64,000 bases of DNA from Devosia faecipullorum (GTDB lineage: Bacteria; Pseudomonadota; Alphaproteobacteria; Rhizobiales; Devosiaceae). Position numbers and translations under genes: made by a program. Within the stretch, counting starts at the first letter, position 1. Each line of letters opens with the position of its first letter. The notes beneath the pieces were generated by a model. The model ran no database searches. It was not told the DNA's origin and saw only the letters and a list, made by a program, of their open reading frames with translations. Location: positions 620,001 through 684,000 of the forward strand of contig NZ_JACDXV010000001.1 of NCBI RefSeq assembly GCF_015158295.1, given 5' to 3'. Positions 45,907 through 53,681 of this stretch are shown in pieces.

Positions 45907-46281
45907 ATGCTCCGTTCACCCATCCGGCTGGGCCTCGTCGCCCTGCTCGCGCTCGGCGGCGCAGCCGTCGCAGCCAATGCCAATGGCAATGCCGGTTCGA
46001 GCGACATCACTTGCGGCATCACTACCGCGACCGATCGCGGCATGATGGCCATCGAAGGCGTCCTGCAGAGCCCCGACGCGCTGCATGGCGAATATCGCTT
46101 CGCACTCAGGAGTTCGGGCGCCGGCGGCTCCACCAATATCAACCAGGGTGGCCAGTTCTCGGCTTCCCCCGGCATGCTGGTGTCGCTGGGCAAGGTCATG
46201 GTCAATGCCGGTTCGGTTATTGAAGCGGATTTCACCATCACCACCGGCGGCAAGAAATTCGATTGTTCAAGCCAGATCTGA
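45907..46281 (+). CDS. csgH: CsgH-like curli assembly chaperone/inhibitor
   Basis: 124 residues. The signal peptide is MLRSPIRLGLVALLALGGAA and onward. The mature beta-sandwich-like part has a Cys pair (ITCGITT and a C-terminal KFDCSSQI), EYRFALRSSGAGGSTNINQG, and the SLGKVMVNAGSVIEADFTIT stretch. This fits CsgH, the alphaproteobacterial CsgC-like protein that keeps curlin soluble in the periplasm. It sits between two curlin genes on the same strand, which strengthens the call. An AGAGGAGG ribosome site precedes the ATG. Confidence 0.82.
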   Translation: MLRSPIRLGLVALLALGGAAVAANANGNAGSSDITCGITTATDRGMMAIEGVLQSPDALHGEYRFALRSSGAGGSTNINQGGQFSASPGMLVSLGKVMVNAGSVIEADFTITTGGKKFDCSSQI

Positions 46282-46304
46282 ACCGTCCTCAACTCACCTC
46301 TATG

Positions 46305-46329
46305 GGCCCCGCTCGCGCGGGGCCTTTTT
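46305..46329 (+). terminator. Terminator after csgH
   Basis: Stem GGCCCCGC / GCGGGGCC with a TCGC loop and five T. It separates curlin copy 1-csgH from curlin copy 2. Confidence 0.93.
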
Positions 46330-46479
46330 GTTTTCCATTGCCCCGACGAGGCAGCGCCAAAATGGTGAACGCCGTCTGAACAAAGCGCTCCGGATGAGTT
46401 CAGGTCAACGATTCTAGTCTCCGATCATGCGCTGGAGACACCAGCAACAGGGAACGCACCAATCTTAAGGGAGAGACAA

Positions 46480-46893
46480 ATGACCATCCGCTTCACCAAG
46501 ACTTTCGCCGCCGCCCTCACCGCCGCCATGCTTGGCCTTTCCGCCGCCCCCGCCATGGCGGGCGGTCAGATCGCGATCGGCTTTTCGCCCAGCGATCCGG
46601 ATCAGGCACAGGCACTCGGCATGGGGCTGCAAATGTTCTCGCTGTTCCAGGGCATGTCCGCCACCGGCGCCAATGCCTACCAGAACGGCAATGGCAACGG
46701 GGCCGGTTTCAACCAGAACGGCTCGGGCAATCACGGCGTCATCTTCCAGGAAGGCAATGGCCATAACGGCACGATCAGCCAGAACGGCAACAACAATTCC
46801 TGCGGCCTCTTCCAGTTCGGCCAGGCCACCAATGCGCAATGCGTCCAGAACGGCAATGGCCAGTCCGGCATCACCACGGTGTTCGGCTTCTAG
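46480..46893 (+). CDS. Curlin-like amyloid subunit (copy 2)
   Basis: 137 residues. The signal peptide ends PAMA-G near residue 28. A non-repeat N-terminal part (to about 65) is followed by curlin-like repeats: AYQNGNGNGAGFNQNGSGNH, then FQEGNGHNGTISQNGNNNS, then QNGNGQSGITTVFGF. It has fewer repeats than copy 1 and a different head, so it may act as a nucleator (CsgB-like) or a minor subunit; this is inference. It has its own 198-base upstream region and a terminator. Confidence 0.82.
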   Translation: MTIRFTKTFAAALTAAMLGLSAAPAMAGGQIAIGFSPSDPDQAQALGMGLQMFSLFQGMSATGANAYQNGNGNGAGFNQNGSGNHGVIFQEGNGHNGTISQNGNNNSCGLFQFGQATNAQCVQNGNGQSGITTVFGF

Positions 46894-46914
46894 GCATCGC
46901 CACATACCATGTCG

Positions 46915-46946
46915 AAAAGGCGAGGCTTGAGGGGGCCTCGCCTTTT
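46915..46946 (+). terminator. Terminator after curlin copy 2
   Basis: A 12-bp stem AAAAGGCGAGGC / GCCTCGCCTTTT with an 8-base loop; the T-rich arm serves as the tract. Confidence 0.88.
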
Positions 46947-47045
46947 GCATTTCACAAATCGCGCGCAAAATGTCGAAGCTCAGGGCGCCGGCTCGTCGGC
47001 TGGGCAGAAAGGCAATTCCGCCTTCGTCGCATCAGGGGAACAACC

Positions 47046-47468
47046 ATGCGCGTCGTCGTCTTCGTAAAAGCCACCACAGACAGTGAGCAGGGCACCATGC
47101 CGTCAACCGAACTGCTCGAAGCCATGACAAGGTATAACGAGCAACTGATCGAGGCAGGCATCATGCTCGGCGGCGATGGCCTGCAACCGTCCGCATCCGG
47201 CAAGCGGATCGCCTTCAGTGGCTCCAACCGCTCAGTGATCGATGGCCCATTTGCTGAAACCAAGGAATTGGTCGCAGGCTATTGGATCTGGCAGGTCAAA
47301 GACATGGACGAGGCGGTCGAATGGGTGAAACGCTGCCCCAATCCAATGCTCGGAGACAGTGAGATCGAAATCCGCCCCGTGATCGAAATGGAGGCGTTTG
47401 ACGAGATCATGACGCCGGAAATCCAGGAAATTTATGATCGCAACTTAGCCAATTCCAGCAAGCGGTGA
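47046..47468 (+). CDS. YciI/DGPF domain protein
   Basis: 140 residues. MRVVVFVKATTDSEQGTMPS, the MTRYNEQLIEAGIMLGGDGL helix and VIDGPFAETKELVAGYWIWQ (the DGPF motif) place it in the YciI-like family often paired with ECF sigma factors. No sigma factor is nearby. The enzymatic role is unknown. AGGGGAA precedes the ATG at 47046. It shares a bidirectional terminator with convergent dksA. Confidence 0.88.
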   Translation: MRVVVFVKATTDSEQGTMPSTELLEAMTRYNEQLIEAGIMLGGDGLQPSASGKRIAFSGSNRSVIDGPFAETKELVAGYWIWQVKDMDEAVEWVKRCPNPMLGDSEIEIRPVIEMEAFDEIMTPEIQEIYDRNLANSSKR

Positions 47469-47475
47469 ACACAAA

Positions 47476-47499
47476 AGCCCGCATCGCTGCGGGCTTTTT
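47476..47499. terminator. Bidirectional terminator between the YciI-like gene and dksA
   Basis: Stem AGCCCGCA / TGCGGGCT with a 4-base loop, a T-run on the plus side and an A-run on the other, so it can serve both convergent genes. Confidence 0.92.
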
Positions 47500-47521
47500 C
47501 AATCCTGTCCAACCTTGCGGC

Positions 47522-47938
47522 TTATTCGTCGCGATAAACCTTTTCGCGACGCTCGTGCAGCTCCTGGGCCTCCAGGCTCAGCGTGGCGGTCGGCCTGGCG
47601 TCGAGCCGGGCAATACCGATGGGCTCGCCGGTTTCTTCACAATATCCGTAAGTATGTTCCTCGATGCGCTTGAGCGCCGCATCGATCTTGGCGATCAGCT
47701 TCCGCTGCCGGTCGCGTGTGCGCAACTCAAGGGATCGATCGCTTTCTGAACTGGCACGGTCAGCCATGTCTGGATGATTCTGGCTTTCTTCCTGCAGGTT
47801 TTCCAGGGTCAGCCGGCTTTCGCGCAGAATTTCGTCCTTCCAGCTTAAAAGCTTGCTCCGGAAGTATTCCCGCTGCCGCGGGTTCATGAACGGCTCGTCC
47901 TCGCTGGGCCGATAGTCCGTAACGTCAACTGAAGACAT
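47522..47938 (-). CDS. dksA: RNA polymerase-binding transcription factor DksA (one-cysteine type)
   Basis: 138 residues. The NPRQREYFRSKLLSWKDEIL coiled-coil start and DMADRASSESDRSLELRTRD, carrying the catalytic-tip Asp residues, are clear. In the C-terminal zinc region only one cysteine remains (YGYCEETGEPIGIARLDARP), and the second CxxC position reads as non-Cys (TATLSLEAQELHE). One-Cys DksA proteins are known in alphaproteobacteria and do not need zinc. It works with ppGpp on rRNA and stress promoters. The ATG at 47938 is preferred over a TTG twelve bases upstream. Confidence 0.92.
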   Translation of the reverse strand: MSSVDVTDYRPSEDEPFMNPRQREYFRSKLLSWKDEILRESRLTLENLQEESQNHPDMADRASSESDRSLELRTRDRQRKLIAKIDAALKRIEEHTYGYCEETGEPIGIARLDARPTATLSLEAQELHERREKVYRDE

Positions 47939-48073
47939 GTGCAGACTCAACTTTTAAACGCCATTTGCGGCCTATATAGGCGGGTCGCCCTGCCCGGGCA
48001 AGCATACAAGTTACGACTTGTTAACGCATGAATTTCCACGCGGGCGGGACCGGGGTAAATCGATGGCAATCGA

Positions 48074-48493
48074 TCAGAAGCGGGGATAGCGCCCGAGCTT
48101 GGCCAGTTCCACCAGCACGCGCAATTCGATGTCGTCGATAATAGCGTCGAGACCCGGATCGACCCGCTCGCGCATATCGTTGAGCTGGGTCACCAGCGTG
48201 TCGAGCTGATCGCCCCCCATTCGCCCCACCAACAAATCCGCCTTCAACCCTTCCAGGAGGTCGAGCAGGTCGGAGCCGCGCCGGACCGCCCTGCGGCGGC
48301 CCTCTCGGAAATCGCCCACGGCCTGAAGGGCAAGAATGGCATCGAGCCCGGTCGTCGATGCAACGGGCGTCGTGCTGGCAATACGCGATGCGCCGTGTTC
48401 CCCCGCCGGCACAAAGGCGGGCGCGCTGCCCGCCCGGCCCGCAGCGGACCGGCCGGAAACGCCATTGGAACGATTGGTGGCATCAATACGCAA
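48074..48493 (-). CDS. fliX: Flagellar assembly trans-acting factor FliX
   Basis: 139 residues. The N-terminal part is variable and disordered. The conserved C-terminal part (about 50-139) reads GLDAILALQAVGDFREGRRR, RRGSDLLDLLEGLKADLLVG and IIDDIELRVLVELAKLGRYP, which fits the alphaproteobacterial FliX family. In Caulobacter FliX couples basal-body assembly to activity of the sigma-54 activator FlbD. It is divergent from flgI, as in Caulobacter. The shared 245-base gap holds a perfect CtrA box, an ftr-like element and a sigma-54 promoter for flgI, plus a weak GG-N10-GC match for fliX at 48591-48578. Confidence 0.88.
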   Translation of the reverse strand: MRIDATNRSNGVSGRSAAGRAGSAPAFVPAGEHGASRIASTTPVASTTGLDAILALQAVGDFREGRRRAVRRGSDLLDLLEGLKADLLVGRMGGDQLDTLVTQLNDMRERVDPGLDAIIDDIELRVLVELAKLGRYPRF

Positions 48494-48524
48494 AGCGCGG
48501 GACTCACTCGCCGAAAGCTACCCC

Positions 48525-48537
48525 GGCAAAATCTGCC
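48525..48537. promoter_or_regulatory. ftr-like element in the fliX/flgI gap
   Basis: GGCAAAATCTGCC (in the wider context CCCCGGCAAAATCTGCC) is the reverse orientation of GGCAGATTTTGCC found before flgE. It lies 32 bases before the fliX start and about 156-168 bases before the predicted flgI start point. This is the expected signature of an FlbD site acting on both genes. Confidence 0.55.
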
Positions 48538-48545
48538 CACGGGAG

Positions 48546-48561
48546 TTAACAAAGCGTTAAC
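48546..48561. promoter_or_regulatory. CtrA box between fliX and flgI
   Basis: TTAA-CAAAGCG-TTAAC is a full match to the CtrA consensus TTAA-N7-TTAA(C). It lies 53 bases upstream of fliX and is well placed over a fliX promoter. Confidence 0.68.
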
Positions 48562-48666
48562 GCGCTCGGCAGGAATTGCTCACCAATCACCAGCCGGCTC
48601 CACACAACCCGACCCAGACAAGAAAAAGCCTTTCAATTTCAAAAGCATAAATCTGAAAAATCGAAC

Positions 48667-48682
48667 TGGCACAGTTCTGGCA
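48667..48682 (+). promoter_or_regulatory. Sigma-54 type promoter of flgI
   Basis: TGGCACAGTTCTGGCA has a perfect TGGCAC -24 block and GC at -12 (48680-48681) with exactly ten bases between GG and GC. The predicted start is near 48693. Confidence 0.75.
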
Positions 48683-48738
48683 TTAATCGATGCGAAGGTC
48701 GCGCCATGGAGATGGCACGGCTTCAGCCGGGGAAGAAA

Positions 48739-49863
48739 ATGCCAAATCGCCTGTTCCGCACCATTATCGCCGCCACGCTGAGCGCTGTCCTGATCCTGCA
48801 ACCGTTGACGACCGCACAGGCCGCGCCCGCCCGCATCAAGGACATCGTCGACATGGAGGGCATCCGCGAGAACCAACTCGTGGGATACGGCCTCGTGGTC
48901 GGCCTCAACGGCACCGGCGACAGCCTCAACAATTCGCCCTTCACGCGGCAATCGCTGCAATCCATGCTGGAGCGCCTCGGGGTGAATACGCAGGGCGAGA
49001 ACGTCCGCACCAAGAATGTCGCGGCGGTTATGGTCACGGCCAACCTCCCGCCCTTCGCCACTCAGGGCTCGCGCATGGATGTGTCCGTGTCGGCCCTTGG
49101 CGATGCCGGCAGCCTTCAGGGCGGCACCCTGCTGGTCACACCCCTGCTCGGCGCTGACGGTGAGGTCTATGCCATCGCTCAGGGCCCGGTGCTGATCAAC
49201 GGCTTCAAGGCCCAGGGCGATGCCGCCACGGTGATTTCCGGCGTCCCCACCACCGGCCGCATTTCTTTGGGCGCGCTGATCGAGCGCGAGATCGACTTTC
49301 ACCTCGGCTCCAAGCATTCGCTGCGGCTGGCCCTGCGCAATCCCGACCTCACCACCGCGCGGCGCATCGCGCTGGCCGTCAATGACTTCATCGGCGCGCC
49401 TACCGCCGTGCCAGAAGATCCAGCGACGGTGCGGCTGACCCTGCCGCGCGGCTTTAACGGCAATATTGTCGATCTGCTGACCGACATCGAACAATTGATC
49501 GTGCAGACCGACCAGCCCGCCAAGATTGTCATTGACGAAAATTCCGGCATCATCGTCATGGGCAAGGATGTGCGCGTCTCCGCCGTGGCCGTGGCCCAGT
49601 CCAACCTCACCGTGACCATCGCCGAGAACCCGCAAGTGGTGCAGCCCAACCCGCTGAGCTTCGGCCAGACGGCGGTGGAGCCCAATACCGACCTCAACGT
49701 CAACCAATCCGATACCGCACTCCAGATGGTGCCTGAATCGGTGACGCTGCAGCAATTGGTGGATGGCCTCAATGCGCTGGGCATCTCTCCCCGCGACCTG
49801 ATCGCCATCTTGCAGGCGATCAAGGTCACCGGCGCCCTGCAAGCCGAAATCGAGGTGCTGTGA
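48739..49863 (+). CDS. flgI: Flagellar P-ring protein FlgI
   Basis: 374 residues from this start. Signal peptide MPNRLFRTIIAATLSAVLIL and onward, cut near AQA-APAR. Diagnostic blocks are RIKDIVDMEGIRENQLVGYG, LVVGLNGTGDSLNNSPFTRQ and the C-terminal LQQLVDGLNALGISPRDLIA. It forms the periplasmic ring around the rod. ATGs at 48706 and 48712 are also in frame; 48739 gives the cleanest signal peptide, while 48706 has GAAGG upstream. The stop overlaps the next gene's ATG (TGATG). Confidence 0.95.
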   Translation: MPNRLFRTIIAATLSAVLILQPLTTAQAAPARIKDIVDMEGIRENQLVGYGLVVGLNGTGDSLNNSPFTRQSLQSMLERLGVNTQGENVRTKNVAAVMVTANLPPFATQGSRMDVSVSALGDAGSLQGGTLLVTPLLGADGEVYAIAQGPVLINGFKAQGDAATVISGVPTTGRISLGALIEREIDFHLGSKHSLRLALRNPDLTTARRIALAVNDFIGAPTAVPEDPATVRLTLPRGFNGNIVDLLTDIEQLIVQTDQPAKIVIDENSGIIVMGKDVRVSAVAVAQSNLTVTIAENPQVVQPNPLSFGQTAVEPNTDLNVNQSDTALQMVPESVTLQQLVDGLNALGISPRDLIAILQAIKVTGALQAEIEVL

Positions 49864-50186
49864 TGGTCGAGATCAACACGACCGGCTCCGTCTCTCCCCA
49901 GCAGATGCAGCGCCTGCGGGCGCAGGCCGAGGAAATGGAGGGCGTCTTCCTCAACATGCTGACCAAGCAGATGTTTTCCGGCCTCAAGTCCGACGAGAAT
50001 TTCGGCGGCGGGTTTGGTGAGGAAACCTGGCGCTCGATGCAGGCCGAAGAGCTTGCCAACACCATGGCCAGGAATGGCGGGGTCGGTATCGCCGACCAAT
50101 TGCTGGGCGAGATGATCGCCGCGCAGGAGGCCGCCAATGCCTCCAGAACAATGATCTTCCCAAGTGCCGGAGTATATGGAAAATGA
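49863..50186 (+). CDS. Rod-binding protein (FlgJ N-terminal domain type, also called CheL)
   Basis: 107 residues consisting only of the rod-binding domain: AQAEEMEGVFLNMLTKQMFS, then GGFGEETWRSMQAEELANTM, then GGVGIADQLLGEMI. The muramidase half of gamma-proteobacterial FlgJ is absent, as is usual in alphaproteobacteria. It helps the rod pass through or assemble in the periplasm. It overlaps flgI by one base and flgN by four (ATGA), so the three genes are translated as a coupled set. Confidence 0.9.
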   Translation: MVEINTTGSVSPQQMQRLRAQAEEMEGVFLNMLTKQMFSGLKSDENFGGGFGEETWRSMQAEELANTMARNGGVGIADQLLGEMIAAQEAANASRTMIFPSAGVYGK

Positions 50187-50650
50187 CCGCAGCCGCCCGC
50201 CTCGCCGCCCTCGACACCATGCCGGCCGAAGAGTTGTGCCGCCTTGCCGAGACCGGATTGTCGGCCCTGGTCGATGTGATGAACCAGGAAACCACCCTGC
50301 TGCGCGCCGGCCACATGCGCGAAGCGGGCAAGCTGACGCCCGAAAAGACCGGACTGGCGCAGGATTACGTGACCCTCGCCCGCGCCGTGCAGCGCCAGAA
50401 CCAGCGCCTTTCCGTCGAGGCCCCCGCCGCGCTCGACCGGCTGCGGGCCGGCCACGAAAGCCTCGCCACCCAGATGGCCGAGAACCTGCGCGTTCTGGCC
50501 ACGGCCAAGACCGTCACCGAGGACATTCTCACCGATGTGGCGCGCATGGTGGGGCAACAGGATCGCGCCCGCACCTATGGAACGGCCGGACGCGTTGCTG
50601 TCGACCCCGCTTCCGCCGCGCGCGGACTGACGGTGAACCGGGCGCTGTAG
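50183..50650 (+). CDS. flgN: FlgN-like flagellar export chaperone
   Basis: 155 residues, all helical. LCRLAETGLSALVDVMNQET, TGLAQDYVTLARAVQRQNQR and HESLATQMAENLRVLATAKT give the FlgN-type helical hairpin. FlgN chaperones the hook-junction proteins FlgK and FlgL before export. Both clients are encoded 8-10 kb downstream and are unusually large here. The assignment rests on fold texture and position. Confidence 0.72.
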   Translation: MTAAARLAALDTMPAEELCRLAETGLSALVDVMNQETTLLRAGHMREAGKLTPEKTGLAQDYVTLARAVQRQNQRLSVEAPAALDRLRAGHESLATQMAENLRVLATAKTVTEDILTDVARMVGQQDRARTYGTAGRVAVDPASAARGLTVNRAL

Positions 50651-50760
50651 CACGCGCCCGAAATCGTCACATCTTGAATAAAACACGCCCGGAATTGCTC
50701 ACGTCCGGCTAGGAATTGGTCTCTAGTCTTTCCCCGATTTGGTGCATTCGGGGGAAGACA

Positions 50761-51102
50761 ATGGTTACGGCCCTTGCCATCGAGCCCGTCTCCTCGGGCA
50801 CAACCCATCTTCAGGACTACCGTCATCGCCCGGCAATGGGCGAGCGAACGCTTTTGCCGAACGGCACGGCGCAGACGCAGCCCGGCGCTCAGCCGCGCAA
50901 TGAACAGCGACAGCACGACCGCCGTCAGGAAGCAAGCCCCTCGCCTCCGCCCTCGCGCTCCGGATCCTCCATGTTTGCGGCCGCCGTCATCGCCGGCGCG
51001 CTTCCGCCCACGCCCCAATCCATGGACGAATTGATCCGGCGCATAGGCAGTAGCGAAATCCCTCCCGAATCCGAGGCCCGGCTCAAGGACATCCTCGCCT
51101 AG
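50761..51102 (+). CDS. Small protein of unknown function in the flagellar block
   Basis: 113 residues. The first two thirds are polar and disordered (Q-, R- and P-rich), then a short hydrophobic stretch (SMFAAAVIAGALPP) and an amphipathic C-terminus (SMDELIRRIGSSEIPPESEA). GGGGAAG lies six bases before the ATG. It sits between flgN and the first flagellin, with a terminator after it. The family is not recognised. Position suggests a flagellar role without proving it. Confidence 0.6.
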   Translation: MVTALAIEPVSSGTTHLQDYRHRPAMGERTLLPNGTAQTQPGAQPRNEQRQHDRRQEASPSPPPSRSGSSMFAAAVIAGALPPTPQSMDELIRRIGSSEIPPESEARLKDILA

Positions 51103-51136
51103 TTAACGATTGGTGCCACCCTCGCCAGACCCCTGT

Positions 51137-51159
51137 AAGCCCCGCCCTGCGGGGCTTTT
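51137..51159 (+). terminator. Terminator before the first flagellin
   Basis: Stem AAGCCCCG / CGGGGCTT with a 5-base loop and TTTT. It separates the flgI block from the flagellin gene. Confidence 0.88.
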
Positions 51160-51304
51160 CGTTTTGGTGGCAGGCCGGTTCATCGCGGAATTTGCCTAAG
51201 TCTTAATCCCGAATTTAACGCTTCCTTATCGTCTGAAGCGCAAGGATCGCCACTAGCCTCAGGAGAGGTGTCGTACAGAAGTATCCTAGAAAGGGACTCT
51301 ATAA

Positions 51305-53629
51305 ATGAGTGATGTCTCGCTCTCGAAAGCCGTTCGCTCGAACCTGCTTTCCCTCCAGAACACCGCGACCATGATGGCCAAGACGCAGGAGCGTCTCGCC
51401 ACCGGTAACAAGGTGAATTCTGCCCTCGACAACCCCACCAACTTCTTCACCGCGTCGGCCCTCAACAGCCGCGCCGGCGACCTGAATTCGTTGCTCGACA
51501 ACATGGCCAACGGCGTCAAGACGCTCGAAGCCGCCGACAACGGCCTCTCCGCCATCACCAAGACGCTGGAATCGATGAACTCGACCCTGCGCCAGGCCCG
51601 TCAGGACAAGTCCTTCCAGGTCGCTTCCTTCGACGTGACTGCAGACTCCGTGCTCAACATCGGTGGCGGCACCCTTGATGCAGAAGGCATCTCGGTTTCG
51701 CTGGCTGCTGCTGACCCCGGCGTGAAGGCTTCGGTCTCTACCGGCAGCAACTTTACCGGCCCGGTACCTGCTGCTGCAAACGAACTCGGCGCCGGCGCTG
51801 GCGCACGCACCACCGTGACGCTAGACGCCGCCAACGCCCTCGCTGGTGCTGCGATCAGCGTTGATGATCACGAACTCACCCTGGATGGAGCCTCGAATAC
51901 CGCCGCTCTCGCTGCCGCCGATATTCAGACTAAGCTGAATGCGCTTGCGGGCGACGGTGCCTACACTGTTGGTTTCACCGCCGACAATGAAATCATCATC
52001 GAAAATAGCGCGACCACCGGCGCGACTTCCACTGCTCCGGTCGTTGACCTTGGAGCCACTGCCGCCGTTACCGGCTCGCAGACCTTCACCTACGATGCAT
52101 CCCGCTTCCAGGGCAGCTTCAGCGTTGGTGGCACTGCATACGCAGTCGATGGCGCCAATGTGAACGACTTCGTGGCCTCCCTGCAGGAGCAGGTTGGTGC
52201 CGCCTATGTCGTTAGCAATGAAGGCAACGACGTCACCATCACCAATGCTACTGTTGGTGGGGTTGCACCTACACTGTCTCTGCCAAGCGCAACGCAGGCA
52301 ACGACCACTTTCAACATCGGCGCTGTCACCGACGATACCCGTGATGGTCAGACCTTCATGGTGGCGGGCCAGGAAGTCACCGTAGCCTGGTCCACTGACG
52401 CGACTGGCACCAATGGAGCCATGGAAGCCGCTATCAGCCAGGCACTGGATGATGCTGGCCTGGATCCCACTGACTACACCGTTGCTGTAGACAGCACCAC
52501 CGGCGCGGTCTCGATCACCGCAGATACCGCCGGCGCCTCTAACGCAGTTACAGCCGGCAATGGCACCGTTACCCTGACCAACAACAACGCGGTCAACGGT
52601 CTCGCTGCGATCGCGCCGACCACGACCGTGGGCGCTGCTGGCACGACCCAGGAAGCAACGGCCGCCGCCAAGCAGACGTTCAACGTCACCTATGGCAACA
52701 AGACCACCGAAATCACTATCGGTGCGGGTGAACCTGCTGACATTGCGTCCAGCATCAACTCCCAGCTTCAGGCCGCAGGCATCAAGGCAGAAGCAACCAT
52801 CGGTGACGACGGCGCACTGAGTATCTCGGCAACCTCTGCCGAGGCCAAGACGCTGGCAATTTCTGGTGGCAACAGCGCAGCGATCTTCGGTGACAACGAC
52901 ACCGTTGCCGTCGGTACAGCTGCAACGGCTCCGATCAATGCCACGAAGGCTGTCGACAAGTTCGTTGAACTGATCAACCGCGATCATGGCGTTTCGATCC
53001 GCGCCTCCAACGACAACGGACGCCTCCGCATCGAGAACCTCTCGACTACCGAGATGAACGTTTCAGCAGACAAGGTGGGCGACGGCACCTTCACGGACAC
53101 CAAGATCGGCGGCAACTCCGTCCGCGAAGGTCTGGCTGGCCAGTTCAACGAACTCAAGGATCAGCTCAACAAGCTGGCCGACGACGCTTCGTTCAACGGC
53201 ATCAACCTGCTCCGTGGCGACCAGCTGACGATCACCTTCAACGAAACCGGCAACTCCTTCATGCAGATCAAGGCCGGCGACCAGCGTGGTATCAACTCGC
53301 AGTCGCTGAACCTGAACGATCTGGTCGGTTCCGATTTCGACAGCGACGCCAACATCGACAAGCTGCTGGGCGACATCAAGCTGGCCCTCAACAGCGTCCG
53401 GTCGCAGGCTTCGGCCTTCGGCTCGAACCTGTCGATCGTGCAGAACCGTCAGGACTTCACCAAGAACATGATCAACACGCTTGAGACTGGCGCTGCCAAC
53501 CTCACGCTTGCTGACATGAATGAGGAAGCCGCCAACCTGCTGGCTCTCCAGACCCGCCAGTCCCTGTCGTCCTCGGCGCTGTCGATGGCTTCGCAGGCGG
53601 ACCAGAGCGTACTGCAGCTGCTGCGTTAA
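51305..53629 (+). CDS. Giant flagellin (copy 1, 774 residues)
   Basis: The N-terminal D0/D1 region (1-115) has NSALDNPTNFFTASALNSRA and the C-terminal D1/D0 region (about 560-774) has FGSNLSIVQNRQDFTKNMIN and LTLADMNEEAANLLALQTRQ, both standard alphaproteobacterial flagellin. Between them lies about 440 residues of acidic, Ala/Thr/Gly-rich sequence with about four repeated beta-alpha-beta modules, for example GSFSVGGTAYAVDGANVNDF and later YGNKTTEITIGAGEPADIAS. The core would be exported by the flagellar apparatus and the insert should face outward on the filament. It has its own terminator. A TTAA-N8-TTAA near-CtrA box lies at 51203-51218. Confidence 0.95.
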   Translation: MSDVSLSKAVRSNLLSLQNTATMMAKTQERLATGNKVNSALDNPTNFFTASALNSRAGDLNSLLDNMANGVKTLEAADNGLSAITKTLESMNSTLRQARQDKSFQVASFDVTADSVLNIGGGTLDAEGISVSLAAADPGVKASVSTGSNFTGPVPAAANELGAGAGARTTVTLDAANALAGAAISVDDHELTLDGASNTAALAAADIQTKLNALAGDGAYTVGFTADNEIIIENSATTGATSTAPVVDLGATAAVTGSQTFTYDASRFQGSFSVGGTAYAVDGANVNDFVASLQEQVGAAYVVSNEGNDVTITNATVGGVAPTLSLPSATQATTTFNIGAVTDDTRDGQTFMVAGQEVTVAWSTDATGTNGAMEAAISQALDDAGLDPTDYTVAVDSTTGAVSITADTAGASNAVTAGNGTVTLTNNNAVNGLAAIAPTTTVGAAGTTQEATAAAKQTFNVTYGNKTTEITIGAGEPADIASSINSQLQAAGIKAEATIGDDGALSISATSAEAKTLAISGGNSAAIFGDNDTVAVGTAATAPINATKAVDKFVELINRDHGVSIRASNDNGRLRIENLSTTEMNVSADKVGDGTFTDTKIGGNSVREGLAGQFNELKDQLNKLADDASFNGINLLRGDQLTITFNETGNSFMQIKAGDQRGINSQSLNLNDLVGSDFDSDANIDKLLGDIKLALNSVRSQASAFGSNLSIVQNRQDFTKNMINTLETGAANLTLADMNEEAANLLALQTRQSLSSSALSMASQADQSVLQLLR

Positions 53630-53653
53630 TCGCTGGCGATTCATCTCGAATCG

Positions 53654-53681
53654 AAAAGGCGGGCTTCGGCCCGCCTTTTTT
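53654..53681 (+). terminator. Terminator of flagellin copy 1
   Basis: An 11-bp stem AAAAGGCGGGC / GCCCGCCTTTT with a TTCG tetraloop and further T bases. Very strong. Confidence 0.95.

Noticed and set aside
48006-48026. TTAC-N6-TTAAC near-CtrA box between fliX and dksA
   Set aside because: Wrong spacing and one mismatch; too weak to list as a site.
51105-51125. GG-N10-GC match upstream of flagellin copy 1
   Set aside because: It lies before the terminator at 51137 and lacks the TGGCAC and TTGC blocks.
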